From positions 1-13,327 of the forward strand of contig JAGPFW010000017.1 of the NCBI GenBank assembly GCA_018056275.1: DNA of 13,327 bases, given 5' to 3'. A program made the position numbers and the translations under genes. The notes beneath the pieces are model-generated. The model worked only from the letters and a program-made list of their open reading frames with translations, did no database searches and was not told where the DNA came from. Below, in pieces: positions 1-7,541 of this stretch (positions within the stretch are counted from its first letter, which is position 1; each line of letters starts with the position of its first letter). This DNA is from Patescibacteria group bacterium. GTDB lineage: Bacteria; Patescibacteriota; WWE3; UBA101185; UBA10185.

Positions 1-880
1 CAAATGATTTTTTTATCTTTTCTTTGGCAAAACCATTGGAAAAGCCTGCGCCCCCATTGATTTTTTCTACATCCCATCCATGTAGTTTTAGGTGCCAATA
101 ATATCCTTCTATAGAGCCAAAAGCCTTGCACAGTTTGGGTATGTCTGCATGATAAAAGTCTAAAACTGTAAAAACACCTTGAGTTGCTAAGCGAGAGGCA
201 TTTCCAGCCTTAATTCCGCACAATTCGGTTAGAGTAAGTTTGGAAAAAACTTGAAGAAAATTATTTGAATCAATGGTTTGGAGCCCGTTGGGTTTTTCCA
301 GGTTTGACGCTGTTTTTGCCAAAAAAATGTTAGGAGCTATGCCAATTGACACAGTAATCCACTCCCCTATTCTTTCCTTAATTTGTGATTTTATTTTAAG
401 CGCAGTTGCGATTGCTCCTTTTTGTTGGGCGGGTGTCTTTTCTATATCAAGAGAAAATTCGTCTATAGAATGCGGTGTAACTTTTGGGCTAAATTCATAA
501 AGAAGGTTTTTCAATTTTTTATGAACGGTGCGATATTTTGGCGGATCAGGCTTCAAAACAACTATTTTGGGATAAATTTTTTGAGCTTCTGCCACACGCA
601 TTCCTGTTTTTATCCCTAATTTTTTAGCCTCAATGGAAGAGGCTACAATGGTGCCGGTTGGACCTGTGTAAGCGGCTATTGCCACAGGATTGCCCCTTAG
701 GGAAGGGTTGTATTGCTGCTCTACTGTGGCAAAGCAGGAATTTATGTCTATGAAAAGAGTTAGGGGTGAGTTTGGATTAAAGGGAAGGGATTTTGTGCCG
801 ATGATGATGCGGCTTTTGTAGTAATGGTTTTGTTGGGAATATGTTTTGGGGTGGAATTGTGGTTCTTTTGGTATAGACAT
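1..880 (-). CDS. Y-family DNA polymerase (DinB/UmuC-like), 3' end cut by the window
   Basis: The minus strand is open from an ATG at 880 to the window edge: 293 residues, with no stop yet reached. I translated it by hand. It reads as a Y-family translesion DNA polymerase, which copies damaged templates with low fidelity. The palm motif FIDINSCF (residues 43-50) gives catalytic Asp45 and Phe50 at the steric-gate position. SIDEFSLDI (138-146) gives the second acidic pair, Asp140/Glu141. SIGIAPNIFLAKTASNLEKP (178-197) matches the conserved DinB block. The first acidic residue is at position 45 rather than about 8 as in E. coli Pol IV, so there is an unusual N-terminal extension of roughly 35-40 residues. 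The little-finger domain should lie beyond the left edge. It diverges from pyk across a 61-bp gap. A -10-like TACAAT sits 6 nt upstream of the ATG. DinB and UmuC cannot be separated confidently from this part. Confidence 0.9.
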   Translation of the reverse strand, partial: MSIPKEPQFHPKTYSQQNHYYKSRIIIGTKSLPFNPNSPLTLFIDINSCFATVEQQYNPSLRGNPVAIAAYTGPTGTIVASSIEAKKLGIKTGMRVAEAQKIYPKIVVLKPDPPKYRTVHKKLKNLLYEFSPKVTPHSIDEFSLDIEKTPAQQKGAIATALKIKSQIKERIGEWITVSIGIAPNIFLAKTASNLEKPNGLQTIDSNNFLQVFSKLTLTELCGIKAGNASRLATQGVFTVLDFYHADIPKLCKAFGSIEGYYWHLKLHGWDVEKINGGAGFSNGFAKEKIKKSF

Positions 881-886
881 AAATCT

Positions 887-892
887 ATTGTA
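887..892 (-). promoter_or_regulatory. -10 box of the Y-family polymerase gene, leaderless-type spacing
   Basis: On the minus strand TACAAT is followed by 6 nt and then the ATG at 880. Transcription starting about 7 nt after the box would begin at the start codon. There is no clear -35 box and no Shine-Dalgarno sequence. It lies in the 61-bp divergent region shared with pyk. Confidence 0.45.
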
Positions 893-928
893 TAGAATAC
901 GAAGGAAATACGAAAGTTCTGTTTGTGT

Positions 929-934
929 TAAAAT
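929..934 (+). promoter_or_regulatory. -10 box of pyk, leaderless-type spacing
   Basis: TAAAAT lies 7 nt before the ATG at 942. It supports 942 rather than 846 as the true start, because the box sits inside the reading-frame extension 846-941. No convincing -35 hexamer is visible at 16-18 nt. Confidence 0.4.
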
Positions 935-941
935 TAGCACA

Positions 942-2099
942 ATGCCTCAAATACCCAAACTCACAAAAATAATAGCCACGGTTGGCCCCGCTTCTGAAAC
1001 CCCCGAAACCCTAGAAAAATTAGCAAAAGCTGGCGTTAACCTTTTTCGCTTGAATACCAAGCATAATACATTAGATTGGCACCTTTCCATTATTACCGCC
1101 ATAAAAAGAACAGTTCCACAAGCAGGAATAATTGTAGATCTGCAAGGTCCCGAAATTCGGTTGGAAAGTAGCCCTTCTAATGCCCCAACATTAACATCTA
1201 TGGATATGGAAATTTTAAAGGCATTGCCAAAAGATGTAGACTTTATTGCACTTTCTTATGTGCGCAACAAAATGGATATAATCACACTTCAAAACGAGTT
1301 AAAACGCCTTAAATTAAACTCCAAAATTATTGCAAAAATAGAAAATCAGGAAGGATTGGACAACATTGATCAGATTGTTACAGAAGCAGATGCAATAATG
1401 ATTGCTAGAGGCGATCTTGGAAAAGAAACTCCTGCGGAAAAAATCCCTTATTTGCAAAAAATAATCATAAATAAATGTCGCAATGCTGCTAAGCCCGTTA
1501 TTGTTGCTACAGAAATGCTACTTTCTATGACAAAAAGTGCTACTCCAACCAGAGCCGAAATTGCTGATGTGGCCAATGCTGTTTACGATCGCGCTGATGC
1601 GGTTATGCTTTCGGAAGAAACTGCTGTGGGAAAATTCCCTGTGGATGCGGTAGAAACCATGGTAAGGACTGTGGCTTTTAATGAAAAGCAAGAATCGTTA
1701 GGTGTTGACTTTGTGCCTGACTCCTTGGATCAGACGCATGCGGTTGTACGTTCCGCGTTAACTATGCTTGAGCCTTTTAGCGGAGTAAATGTTTCCAAGC
1801 TAGTTGTTGGAACGCAAACTGGTTATACTGCCCAAGTCTTTTCTTCGTATAGACCAAAAGTGCCAATTTTGGCTTTGAGTGATAAAAAAAGTACTGTAGG
1901 TATTTTGAATCTTTCTTATGGGGTTTTCCCAATTTTTGTGGATTTTGCTGAAAAAGATTTTTCGGACTTGGATGTTTTAACTGCACATTTGAAGGATTTA
2001 GGTTTGGTCTTTATGGATGAGATGGTGCTCTTTGTGCATGGAAAAAGAACAAATGATCCTGGGAAAACTAATTCTTTGGCAGTTTTGAGGGTAGATTAG
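942..2099 (+). CDS. pyk: Pyruvate kinase lacking the B domain
   Basis: It catalyses the last step of glycolysis, phosphoenolpyruvate + ADP to pyruvate + ATP, in the cytoplasm. The frame is open from 846, but the family homology begins at the ATG at 942 (KLTKIIATVGPAS), giving 385 residues; usual bacterial enzymes have about 470. Visible motifs are FRLNTKH (35-41), VDLQGPEIR (65-73), the active-site KIENQEG (132-138; Lys132, Glu134), ARGDLG (155-160; metal ligand Asp158), VIVATEM (186-192) and the signature region TPTRAEIADVANAVYDRADA (201-220). The C-terminal domain follows (about 265-385). The roughly 100-residue B domain, normally inserted after GPEIR, is replaced by about 10 residues before the chain rejoins the barrel at LTSMDMEILKAL. 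The usual NFSHG is NTKHN, with Lys40 at a position that is normally a K+-ligand Ser. It converges on xseB, with overlapping stop codons. Confidence 0.93.
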   Translation: MPQIPKLTKIIATVGPASETPETLEKLAKAGVNLFRLNTKHNTLDWHLSIITAIKRTVPQAGIIVDLQGPEIRLESSPSNAPTLTSMDMEILKALPKDVDFIALSYVRNKMDIITLQNELKRLKLNSKIIAKIENQEGLDNIDQIVTEADAIMIARGDLGKETPAEKIPYLQKIIINKCRNAAKPVIVATEMLLSMTKSATPTRAEIADVANAVYDRADAVMLSEETAVGKFPVDAVETMVRTVAFNEKQESLGVDFVPDSLDQTHAVVRSALTMLEPFSGVNVSKLVVGTQTGYTAQVFSSYRPKVPILALSDKKSTVGILNLSYGVFPIFVDFAEKDFSDLDVLTAHLKDLGLVFMDEMVLFVHGKRTNDPGKTNSLAVLRVD

Positions 2100-2362
2100 G
2101 ATTCTTCCAAATCCCCCCTAATCCTCTCAAATTCATTTTCAGCCTCCACCAAGCGCGCCTCACACTTTGTTATTAACTCCTTTCCTCTTTTTAGCTTTTC
2201 CAGCCCTTCATCCAAATCAATATCCGGTTTTTGAAACCATTGGTTAATTTCTTCCAGTTCCTCAATTGCAGTTTTAAAATCAAATTTTGCGTCAACATTT
2301 TTTGCATCAACATTAGCGTTTTTTGATTTAGATTTGCCCTTATCTTTAATTTCTTTTGTCAT
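2096..2362 (-). CDS. xseB: Exodeoxyribonuclease VII small subunit
   Basis: The product has 88 residues, typical for XseB. XseB binds the large subunit XseA to form the cytoplasmic exonuclease that degrades single-stranded DNA to oligonucleotides. After a lysine-rich N-terminal tail (1-25) the family core is visible: FDFKTAIEELEEI (about 28-40), then DIDLDEGLEKLKRGKELI (about 47-64), then a long heptad-like helix (CEARLVEAENEFERI) expected to form a coiled coil. It begins 23 nt after the xseA stop, so the two form an operon. The upstream sequence is AT-rich with no clear ribosome binding site. Its TAA shares three bases with the pyk TAG on the other strand (2096-2099). Confidence 0.9.
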   Translation of the reverse strand: MTKEIKDKGKSKSKNANVDAKNVDAKFDFKTAIEELEEINQWFQKPDIDLDEGLEKLKRGKELITKCEARLVEAENEFERIRGDLEES

Positions 2363-2385
2363 ATTTTCTTTAATTCATTATTTTT

Positions 2386-3585
2386 TTAGCTCTTTGCTTT
2401 TACTTTACTCTCTATATTTCCATCAAAAAATTGTGTTTTTATTATATCACCCTCATCCACCGAATTTGCCGACCTCACAACTTTTCCTGATAAGGTGCGC
2501 ACAATCGCATATCCTTGTTGAAGTTTTTTTTCTGGATTCATAGCATCCAAAACCCTTCCCAAATATTCCAGTTTTTGTTTATTCTGGTTTATCAAATGTT
2601 CACTCTCCCGAAGTATATTTGCTCCCACATTTTTAATCTTATTTCTCGTTGCTCCAACCGATGCTTTAAATGCTCGTGACATTCTTTCTGCTTGAAGATC
2701 TAGATACTCTCTATAAGAGATTAAAGCAATATTGTAGGCAGAAAAAATGTCCTTTTTAGCTTGACTTAAGATTTGGGAGGCTTCTCGCCAATCTTTAGAA
2801 ACGATTTTTCCTGCATCCGTTGGAGTTGATGCCCTAACATCCGCTACCATGTCACATATTGTGAAATTCCGCTCGTGCCCAATTGCTGATACAACGGGAA
2901 TCCTTGAAGAAAAAACTGCTCGTGCTACACCTTCGGAATTAAAGGCCTGAAGACTTTCCAAACTTCCTCCCCCACGAGTTATGGTAAGTATGTCTACATC
3001 CGTAAAATTTTCATTGAAGTATTTGATGGCTTGTACTACATTTTCTGCCGATTTAAGTCCTTCCACCCGCACATCGTAAAAATAAATTTTAAATCCATAG
3101 TTTCCCAGATGAGTCTCAAAGTCCTTTTTTGCATCGCTATTGTCTGCGGTAATTAAACCTATGGTTTTGGGGTAGGCGGGGAGGGCGCGCTTTCTTTCCT
3201 GTGAAAAAAGCCCTTCATTTCTCAATTTTTCTTTTAATTCCTCAAAAGCCTTTTGAAGCGCCCCCTCGCCTGTAAGAATAATGTTTGAAGCCACATAAGA
3301 AAGCTTCCCTGATGGTTTGTAAATATTTGAAGCCCCCGACATTTGTATTTTCATTCCGGGTTCTAATTTAAATCCCAGATTCCTATATTGAAAACGCCAC
3401 ATAACGCATTCAAGTTTGGCTGGCTCTTTTTCATCGGAGACGGTAAAAAATACGGAATTTCCTGCTCGATCGGAGACAGAACTGACTTCTCCTGATACGC
3501 TGAAATTAAGAGGCTTAAGGTATTCGTTGAGGAGTTCTAGGTATTCGCTTACGGTGAGGATGCGGTTGGAGTAGTCTTTTTCCAT
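2386..3585 (-). CDS. xseA: Exodeoxyribonuclease VII large subunit
   Basis: This is the catalytic subunit of exonuclease VII, which degrades single-stranded DNA in both directions during repair. I chose the ATG at 3585 (399 residues). The frame can be extended to a TTG at 3600, but that adds only five residues and they would be encoded by a perfect TATAAT. Domains are an N-terminal OB fold (about 8-105; FSVSGEVS and LECVMWRF are visible) and the XseA catalytic domain (about 110-330), with AKKDF (Asp155), ITRGGGSLESLQAFN (Arg204) and SAIGHERNFTICDMVADVRA (His237), then a helical tail. The motif usually written GHETD reads GHERN here, so the Asp that corresponds to E. coli Asp241, reported as important for activity, is Asn240. 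The downstream partner xseB is intact, so the operon looks maintained. Confidence 0.92.
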   Translation of the reverse strand: MEKDYSNRILTVSEYLELLNEYLKPLNFSVSGEVSSVSDRAGNSVFFTVSDEKEPAKLECVMWRFQYRNLGFKLEPGMKIQMSGASNIYKPSGKLSYVASNIILTGEGALQKAFEELKEKLRNEGLFSQERKRALPAYPKTIGLITADNSDAKKDFETHLGNYGFKIYFYDVRVEGLKSAENVVQAIKYFNENFTDVDILTITRGGGSLESLQAFNSEGVARAVFSSRIPVVSAIGHERNFTICDMVADVRASTPTDAGKIVSKDWREASQILSQAKKDIFSAYNIALISYREYLDLQAERMSRAFKASVGATRNKIKNVGANILRESEHLINQNKQKLEYLGRVLDAMNPEKKLQQGYAIVRTLSGKVVRSANSVDEGDIIKTQFFDGNIESKVKAKS

Positions 3586-3591
3586 GTGTGC

Positions 3592-3597
3592 ATTATA
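3592..3597 (-). promoter_or_regulatory. -10 box (TATAAT) of the xseA-xseB operon
   Basis: A perfect TATAAT lies on the minus strand, followed by 6 nt and the ATG at 3585. It overlaps the would-be N-terminal extension of XseA and so argues for the shorter start. Spacing suggests a leaderless transcript. The hexamer 17 nt upstream (TTCTAT) is a poor -35. Confidence 0.55.
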
Positions 3598-3656
3598 CAA
3601 TTTTGAATAAGCTGATAGAATTGATGCCCATTACAGTTGTGATTAGGTTAGTATGA

Positions 3657-3686
3657 CCTAGGAAAAACTTTTTCCTAGGGTTTTTT
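3657..3686 (+). terminator. Perfect inverted repeat followed by a T run
   Basis: CCTAGGAAAAA (3657-3667) and its exact complement (3669-3679) are separated by one base and followed by six T (3681-3686). It has the form of a rho-independent terminator on the plus strand. It lies in the divergent gap between xseA and the ATPase gene, where no plus-strand gene ends. It could insulate the ATPase promoter, be left over from a lost gene, or act as a palindromic operator. Confidence 0.5.
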
Positions 3687-3718
3687 AAATCCTCACCACA
3701 AAACGAGAAAAACGAAAC

Positions 3719-3746
3719 TTGACTTTATAAATTCTCGTACTAGAAT
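3719..3746 (+). promoter_or_regulatory. Promoter of the DUF4143-type ATPase gene
   Basis: A -35 TTGACT (3719-3724), a 16-nt spacer and a -10 TAGAAT (3741-3746) stand 7 nt before the ATG at 3754. It is the best two-box promoter in the window. Its spacing predicts an mRNA starting at or next to the start codon. Confidence 0.6.
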
Positions 3747-3753
3747 GTAAGTC

Positions 3754-5025
3754 ATGATAAAAAGAAGCATAATTCCCCATTTGTTAGATCATTTAGAAAA
3801 AAAAGAAATCAGCCTTATTTCTGGACCTCGTCAATCAGGAAAAACCACTGTTCTTCTTTTTATTAAAGACTTTATAGAGAAAAACGGAAAAAAGTGTCTT
3901 TATCTAAATTTGGATATTGAATCTGACAAAAGGTTTTTTACTTCGCAACAGCAATTGCTAGACAAAATATCCCTAGAGGTGGGTTCAGAAAGGGCATATA
4001 TATTTATAGATGAAATCCAGAGAAAGGAGGATGTCGGAATATTTTTGAAAGGTATTTATGATATGAATCTTCCTTACAAATTCATCGTTTCAGGTTCTGG
4101 ATCCGTCGAATTGAAAGAAAAAATTCATGAATCACTTGCAGGTAGGAAAAGGCTTTTTGAATTATCAACACTATCGTTTGAAGAGTTTGTTAACTATAAG
4201 ACAGATTATAGGTACGAGTCAAAATTGGAAGATTTCTTCTCCTTGGAGAGGGAACGGGCTTTGCTTTTTTTGAAAGAGTATCTTAATTTTGGAGGATACC
4301 CTAGAGTGGTTTTGGAAGAAACCTTGGAGGAAAAAACAAAGATTATAGCAGAACTTTATCAAAGCTATATAGAAAGGGATATTGCATATTTGCTAAATGT
4401 GCAAAAAACCGATGATTTCACAAGACTTGTGCGCATCTTAGCCTCTCAAATTGGAGAGCTTCTAAATATAAATGAATTATCTTCAACATTAGGTTTGTCG
4501 TTGACAACAGTAAAAAATTATCTGTGGTATTTGGAGAAAACATATATTTTATACAAAGTAACTCCTTTTTTTGGAAACGTTAGGAAGGAAATAACTAAGT
4601 CCCCCGTTGTTTACTTTTATGACCTTGGTTTAAGAAACTATGCCAATGGTACATTTGGGAATATTGAGAGTTCTGCAGATATGGGATTTCTTTTTCAGAA
4701 TTTCATTGGGAATAAGCTTATGAATTCTTTAGAATATACTTCCAGTAGTTTGCACTTTTGGAGAACAAAAGACCTTGCCGAGGTTGATTTTATAGTTTCT
4801 TCTGGGAAAAGTTTACTTCCCATAGAAGTAAAATATAAAGAAATAACAAAAGAGGAAATCTCCAAATCCTTACATAGTTTTGTGGCAAAATACACTCCAG
4901 AAAGGGTTGTTGTGGCACATTTAGGGGAGGAGTTTAAGGTTTTATTGAACAAAAATCTTGATAAGAAAGGTTCTGGCAATGTGGAAGTAGCTTTTCTACC
5001 TTTTTATACGAATTTATTAAAGTAG
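3754..5025 (+). CDS. AAA-type ATPase with C-terminal DUF4143 domain
   Basis: The product has 423 residues. The N-terminal half is an AAA_14-type P-loop ATPase: Walker A GPRQSGKT (24-31), Walker B YIFIDE (82-87), and a sensor-like VSGSGS about 30 residues later. A winged-helix-like stretch follows (about 230-270, INELSSTLGLSLTTVKNYL). The C-terminal DUF4143 region contains AEVDFIV and PIEVKYK near residues 345-370, the D...ExK layout of a PD-(D/E)XK nuclease-like fold. Proteins of this architecture are common and often multicopy in small bacterial and archaeal genomes. Their cellular role is not settled, and I assign none. It ends 2 bp from the ligA stop on the other strand. It has its own promoter and a terminator-like palindrome in front, so it is a single-gene unit, possibly an insertion between xseA and ligA. 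Confidence 0.9.
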   Translation: MIKRSIIPHLLDHLEKKEISLISGPRQSGKTTVLLFIKDFIEKNGKKCLYLNLDIESDKRFFTSQQQLLDKISLEVGSERAYIFIDEIQRKEDVGIFLKGIYDMNLPYKFIVSGSGSVELKEKIHESLAGRKRLFELSTLSFEEFVNYKTDYRYESKLEDFFSLERERALLFLKEYLNFGGYPRVVLEETLEEKTKIIAELYQSYIERDIAYLLNVQKTDDFTRLVRILASQIGELLNINELSSTLGLSLTTVKNYLWYLEKTYILYKVTPFFGNVRKEITKSPVVYFYDLGLRNYANGTFGNIESSADMGFLFQNFIGNKLMNSLEYTSSSLHFWRTKDLAEVDFIVSSGKSLLPIEVKYKEITKEEISKSLHSFVAKYTPERVVVAHLGEEFKVLLNKNLDKKGSGNVEVAFLPFYTNLLK

Positions 5026-5027
5026 TT

Positions 5028-7082
5028 TTATGAAGGTACATTTATTCCTAAAAGACTAGAAAATTCCACTTCGGTTAGAATTTTTACCCCCAACTCCCTC
5101 GCCCTATCCAACTTTGAGCCGGGATTTTTCCCTATTACTACAAAATCCGTTGAGCTACTCACCGTTGAGGTTACTCTTCCGCCATGTTTTTCCACTAAGG
5201 TCTTGGCTTCTTCCCTAGTGTAATTTTTCAGTTCACCAGTAAAAACAAACTTCTTGCCTTCCAGATCCCTTTTTTCCAAAGATCGCGCCGCTTCGTTCAA
5301 ATTCTTTTCTTTGTTTTCTACAACAACAACTCCTGCTTTCCACATTTCTTCCAACATTTCCAAATTCTCTTGAGAAGAAAAAAATGCCACAACTTGTTGT
5401 GCTATTTCTGGGCCTATTTCAAAAATACCTTCCAAATCTTCTTGTTTAGCCTTAACCAAATTTTCCAGACTTCCAAAATTTTTTGCTAAAACAGAGGCAA
5501 TTCTTTCGCCCACCAAGGGAATTCCTAGCGCATATAAAAATCTCTCTAGGGCTACATTTTTGCTTTTTTCAATTTCTTTAACTAAATTTTCCACTGATTT
5601 TTGGGCAAAACCTTCCAGTAAAAGCAATTTTTCTTGATTTTCTTTTTTTGGCAGTTTAAAGACGTCTGCCAAATTTTTTATAAAACCTTTCTCTACAAAT
5701 AATTCTGCGGTTTTTTGGCCCATTCCCTCAATATCCATCCCCCCACGCGAAACAAAATGAACCAAGTTAGCCTTAAGTTGTGCTGGACAGTTTTTGTTTG
5801 GGCAGATTGTTTGTTTTTTATCAGGGGAAGTTACTGTTTCTGCATTACAAACTGGGCATTCTTTGGGCATTAAAAATCTTTTTTCATTGCCAGTTCTTAC
5901 TTCCTTTATTGGCATAACAATTTGAGGAATCACATCTCCTGCTCGTTCCACTAAAACCCTATCCCCTATTCTTATATCTTTTTTTTCTATCTCACTTAAA
6001 TTATGTAAGGAAGCTCTTTCAACCTCAACGCCTCCAATTTGAATAGGTTCCAGTTCTGCAACGGGTGTAATTCTTCCTGTTCTACCAACCTGCACCTTTA
6101 TATCCAAAAGCTTTGTTGTTTCCTGTTGAGCTTCAAATTTATAGGCAACTGCCCATTTTGGGTTTCTTGTTCTAAATCCTAACTTTTGTTGCAATTCAAA
6201 CGAGTTTACTTTAAAAACAACTCCGTCAATATCATAATTAAGATCAACTCTTTTCTGATTAATTTCTGCATAATATCTTTTTAGTTCCTCCAGATTTTGG
6301 CAAATTCTTGATTCTTCTATATTTACTGGGAAACCGAGGTTTTTGAGCATTTTTAGCGCATCCCATTGGCAGTTGACAAACCTTGTTGCATCAAGAAGTG
6401 TATAAGCAAAAAATTTTAGGGGTCTTTTTGCCGTAATGGAAGGGTCTAACTGGCGTAAAGATCCTGCTGCGGCGTTTCTTGGGTTAGCAAAAACTTCCTC
6501 ACCTTTTTTTAGCAGTATTTGGTTCATTGCCGTAAAGTCACTTTTGCTAATATATACCTCTCCTCTTACAACCAATGTATTTTTTGCAGTTACAGTATTT
6601 TGTGGTAGTGATTTTGGTATTTCTTTTATTCTCAATGCGTTTTGCGTTACATCATCCCCTGTGTAGCCATCCCCTCGTGTAAGTGCTTGTACCAGCCTTC
6701 CATTGGTATAAATAAGCTCTATGGAAAGCCCATCGTATTTTGGTTCCGCTACAATTAAATCCTTTTCTAATTTTCCATTTAATCCTATTTGTTCTACGAC
6801 ACTGGAATAAAAACTTTCTAAATCTTCTTCTTTTCTAATTGATAATATGCTCAACATTGGCTCTGGGTGGTTGACGCTTTTAAATTCTTTTTGTATTTGT
6901 TCGCCTACTTTTTGTGTGGGAGAATCTGGGCTAGCAAACTGCGGATATTTTTCCTCAAGTTCACGTAGCTCTTCAAAAAGCTTGTCATATTCAGAATCAG
7001 AGATTTGGGGTTTTGCTAATACATAATATGCGTAATCATGTTCTTGTATTTGTTTCCTAAGCTCTTCTATTCTTTCTTGCAT
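5028..7082 (-). CDS. ligA: NAD-dependent DNA ligase LigA
   Basis: The product is a full-length 684-residue ligase that seals nicks in duplex DNA using NAD+, essential in replication and repair. All domains are present in order. The Ia domain contains DYAYYV (16-21). In the adenylation domain Lys115 of KYDG is the AMP acceptor, and GDGYTGDDVTQN and RNAAAGSLRQLDP are intact. The OB fold has QVGRTGRITPVAELEP (331-346). The zinc finger has Cys409, Cys412, Cys427 and Cys432. The helix-hairpin-helix region is about 440-590. The BRCT domain is about 605-684 (KFVFTGEL, then GGRVTSTVSSSTDFVVIG). The upstream membrane-protein gene lies 86 bp away on the same strand and could be co-transcribed. No Shine-Dalgarno sequence is visible before the ATG. 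Confidence 0.97.
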   Translation of the reverse strand: MQERIEELRKQIQEHDYAYYVLAKPQISDSEYDKLFEELRELEEKYPQFASPDSPTQKVGEQIQKEFKSVNHPEPMLSILSIRKEEDLESFYSSVVEQIGLNGKLEKDLIVAEPKYDGLSIELIYTNGRLVQALTRGDGYTGDDVTQNALRIKEIPKSLPQNTVTAKNTLVVRGEVYISKSDFTAMNQILLKKGEEVFANPRNAAAGSLRQLDPSITAKRPLKFFAYTLLDATRFVNCQWDALKMLKNLGFPVNIEESRICQNLEELKRYYAEINQKRVDLNYDIDGVVFKVNSFELQQKLGFRTRNPKWAVAYKFEAQQETTKLLDIKVQVGRTGRITPVAELEPIQIGGVEVERASLHNLSEIEKKDIRIGDRVLVERAGDVIPQIVMPIKEVRTGNEKRFLMPKECPVCNAETVTSPDKKQTICPNKNCPAQLKANLVHFVSRGGMDIEGMGQKTAELFVEKGFIKNLADVFKLPKKENQEKLLLLEGFAQKSVENLVKEIEKSKNVALERFLYALGIPLVGERIASVLAKNFGSLENLVKAKQEDLEGIFEIGPEIAQQVVAFFSSQENLEMLEEMWKAGVVVVENKEKNLNEAARSLEKRDLEGKKFVFTGELKNYTREEAKTLVEKHGGRVTSTVSSSTDFVVIGKNPGSKLDRARELGVKILTEVEFSSLLGINVPS

Positions 7083-7168
7083 ATACGTTTTGGCTTATTT
7101 ATTAAGCTGTTTTTAGATAAAAAGGCTAATCCTTGCTAAAACCACCTTGCATTACTTGCATTAAAAGC

Positions 7169-7438
7169 TCAAAATCTACCCGGTTGGATTGCTGCTTCTT
7201 CATCCACTTCCTTTAGAGGATCTTCCACTATATTGTTTGTTTTTTCTTTTTTCAGCAAAACATACCCCGAAAAAACAAAAAAGAAAAAGCTTAGTATTAA
7301 GAATATAACTTCTGCGTTACTATCCGGATGTAGCCCTTGCCAAAGGCTCATTATTGCTGCAATATCAACCAAAGCAACCAAAGGAAGTAAGATAAGTAAT
7401 GTTGTTTTTGTGGAGTTTTTATTTTTCAATCTATCCAT
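7169..7438 (-). CDS. Small membrane protein of unknown function
   Basis: The product has 89 residues and I recognise no family. It starts with a short basic tail (MDRLKNKNSTK). Two hydrophobic helices follow, about 12-33 (TTLLILLPLVALVDIAAIMS) and 44-63 (VIFLILSFFFFVFSGYVLL). A Lys-rich then Glu-rich cytoplasmic-looking tail ends in IQPGRF. The layout suggests a helical hairpin with both ends inside the cell. It lies 86 bp upstream of ligA on the same strand and may share its transcript; the strong terminator at 7482-7536 separates it from the surface-protein gene. A TATGAT 11 nt before the ATG could be its -10 box. Between it and ligA there is only a short direct repeat (TTGCATTA twice on the plus strand, 7147-7163). 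Confidence 0.6.
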   Translation of the reverse strand: MDRLKNKNSTKTTLLILLPLVALVDIAAIMSLWQGLHPDSNAEVIFLILSFFFFVFSGYVLLKKEKTNNIVEDPLKEVDEEAAIQPGRF

Positions 7439-7481
7439 GTGCCAAGTTTATCATAGTGGGTTACTAGGTATGTGTATGGGA

Positions 7482-7536
7482 TAAAAAATACCCTACTTTT
7501 TTATTAACGCAGTATAAAAAAAGTAGGAGATTTTTT
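7482..7536. terminator. Bidirectional rho-independent terminator
   Basis: An 11-bp stem pairs 7492-7502 (CCTACTTTTTT) with 7517-7527, with a 14-nt loop. It is flanked by T runs on both strands: 7531-7536 on plus, and the complement of 7483-7488 on minus. It stands just after the TAA of the large surface-protein gene (7542-7544) and ends that transcript before the membrane-protein/ligA unit. Confidence 0.75.
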
Positions 7537-7541
7537 GTCCC

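Noticed and set aside
273..619. Two overlapping plus-strand frames (75 and 65 codons).
   Set aside because: They are shadows of the Y-family polymerase gene on the minus strand, which has clear family motifs across the same bases.
846..941. Upstream extension of the pyruvate kinase frame.
   Set aside because: The 32 extra residues have no family similarity, overlap the divergent promoter region and contain the likely -10 box. The homology starts at 942.
3586..3600. TTG start giving XseA five more residues.
   Set aside because: These codons are the TATAAT box and its spacing. The ATG at 3585 is the better start.
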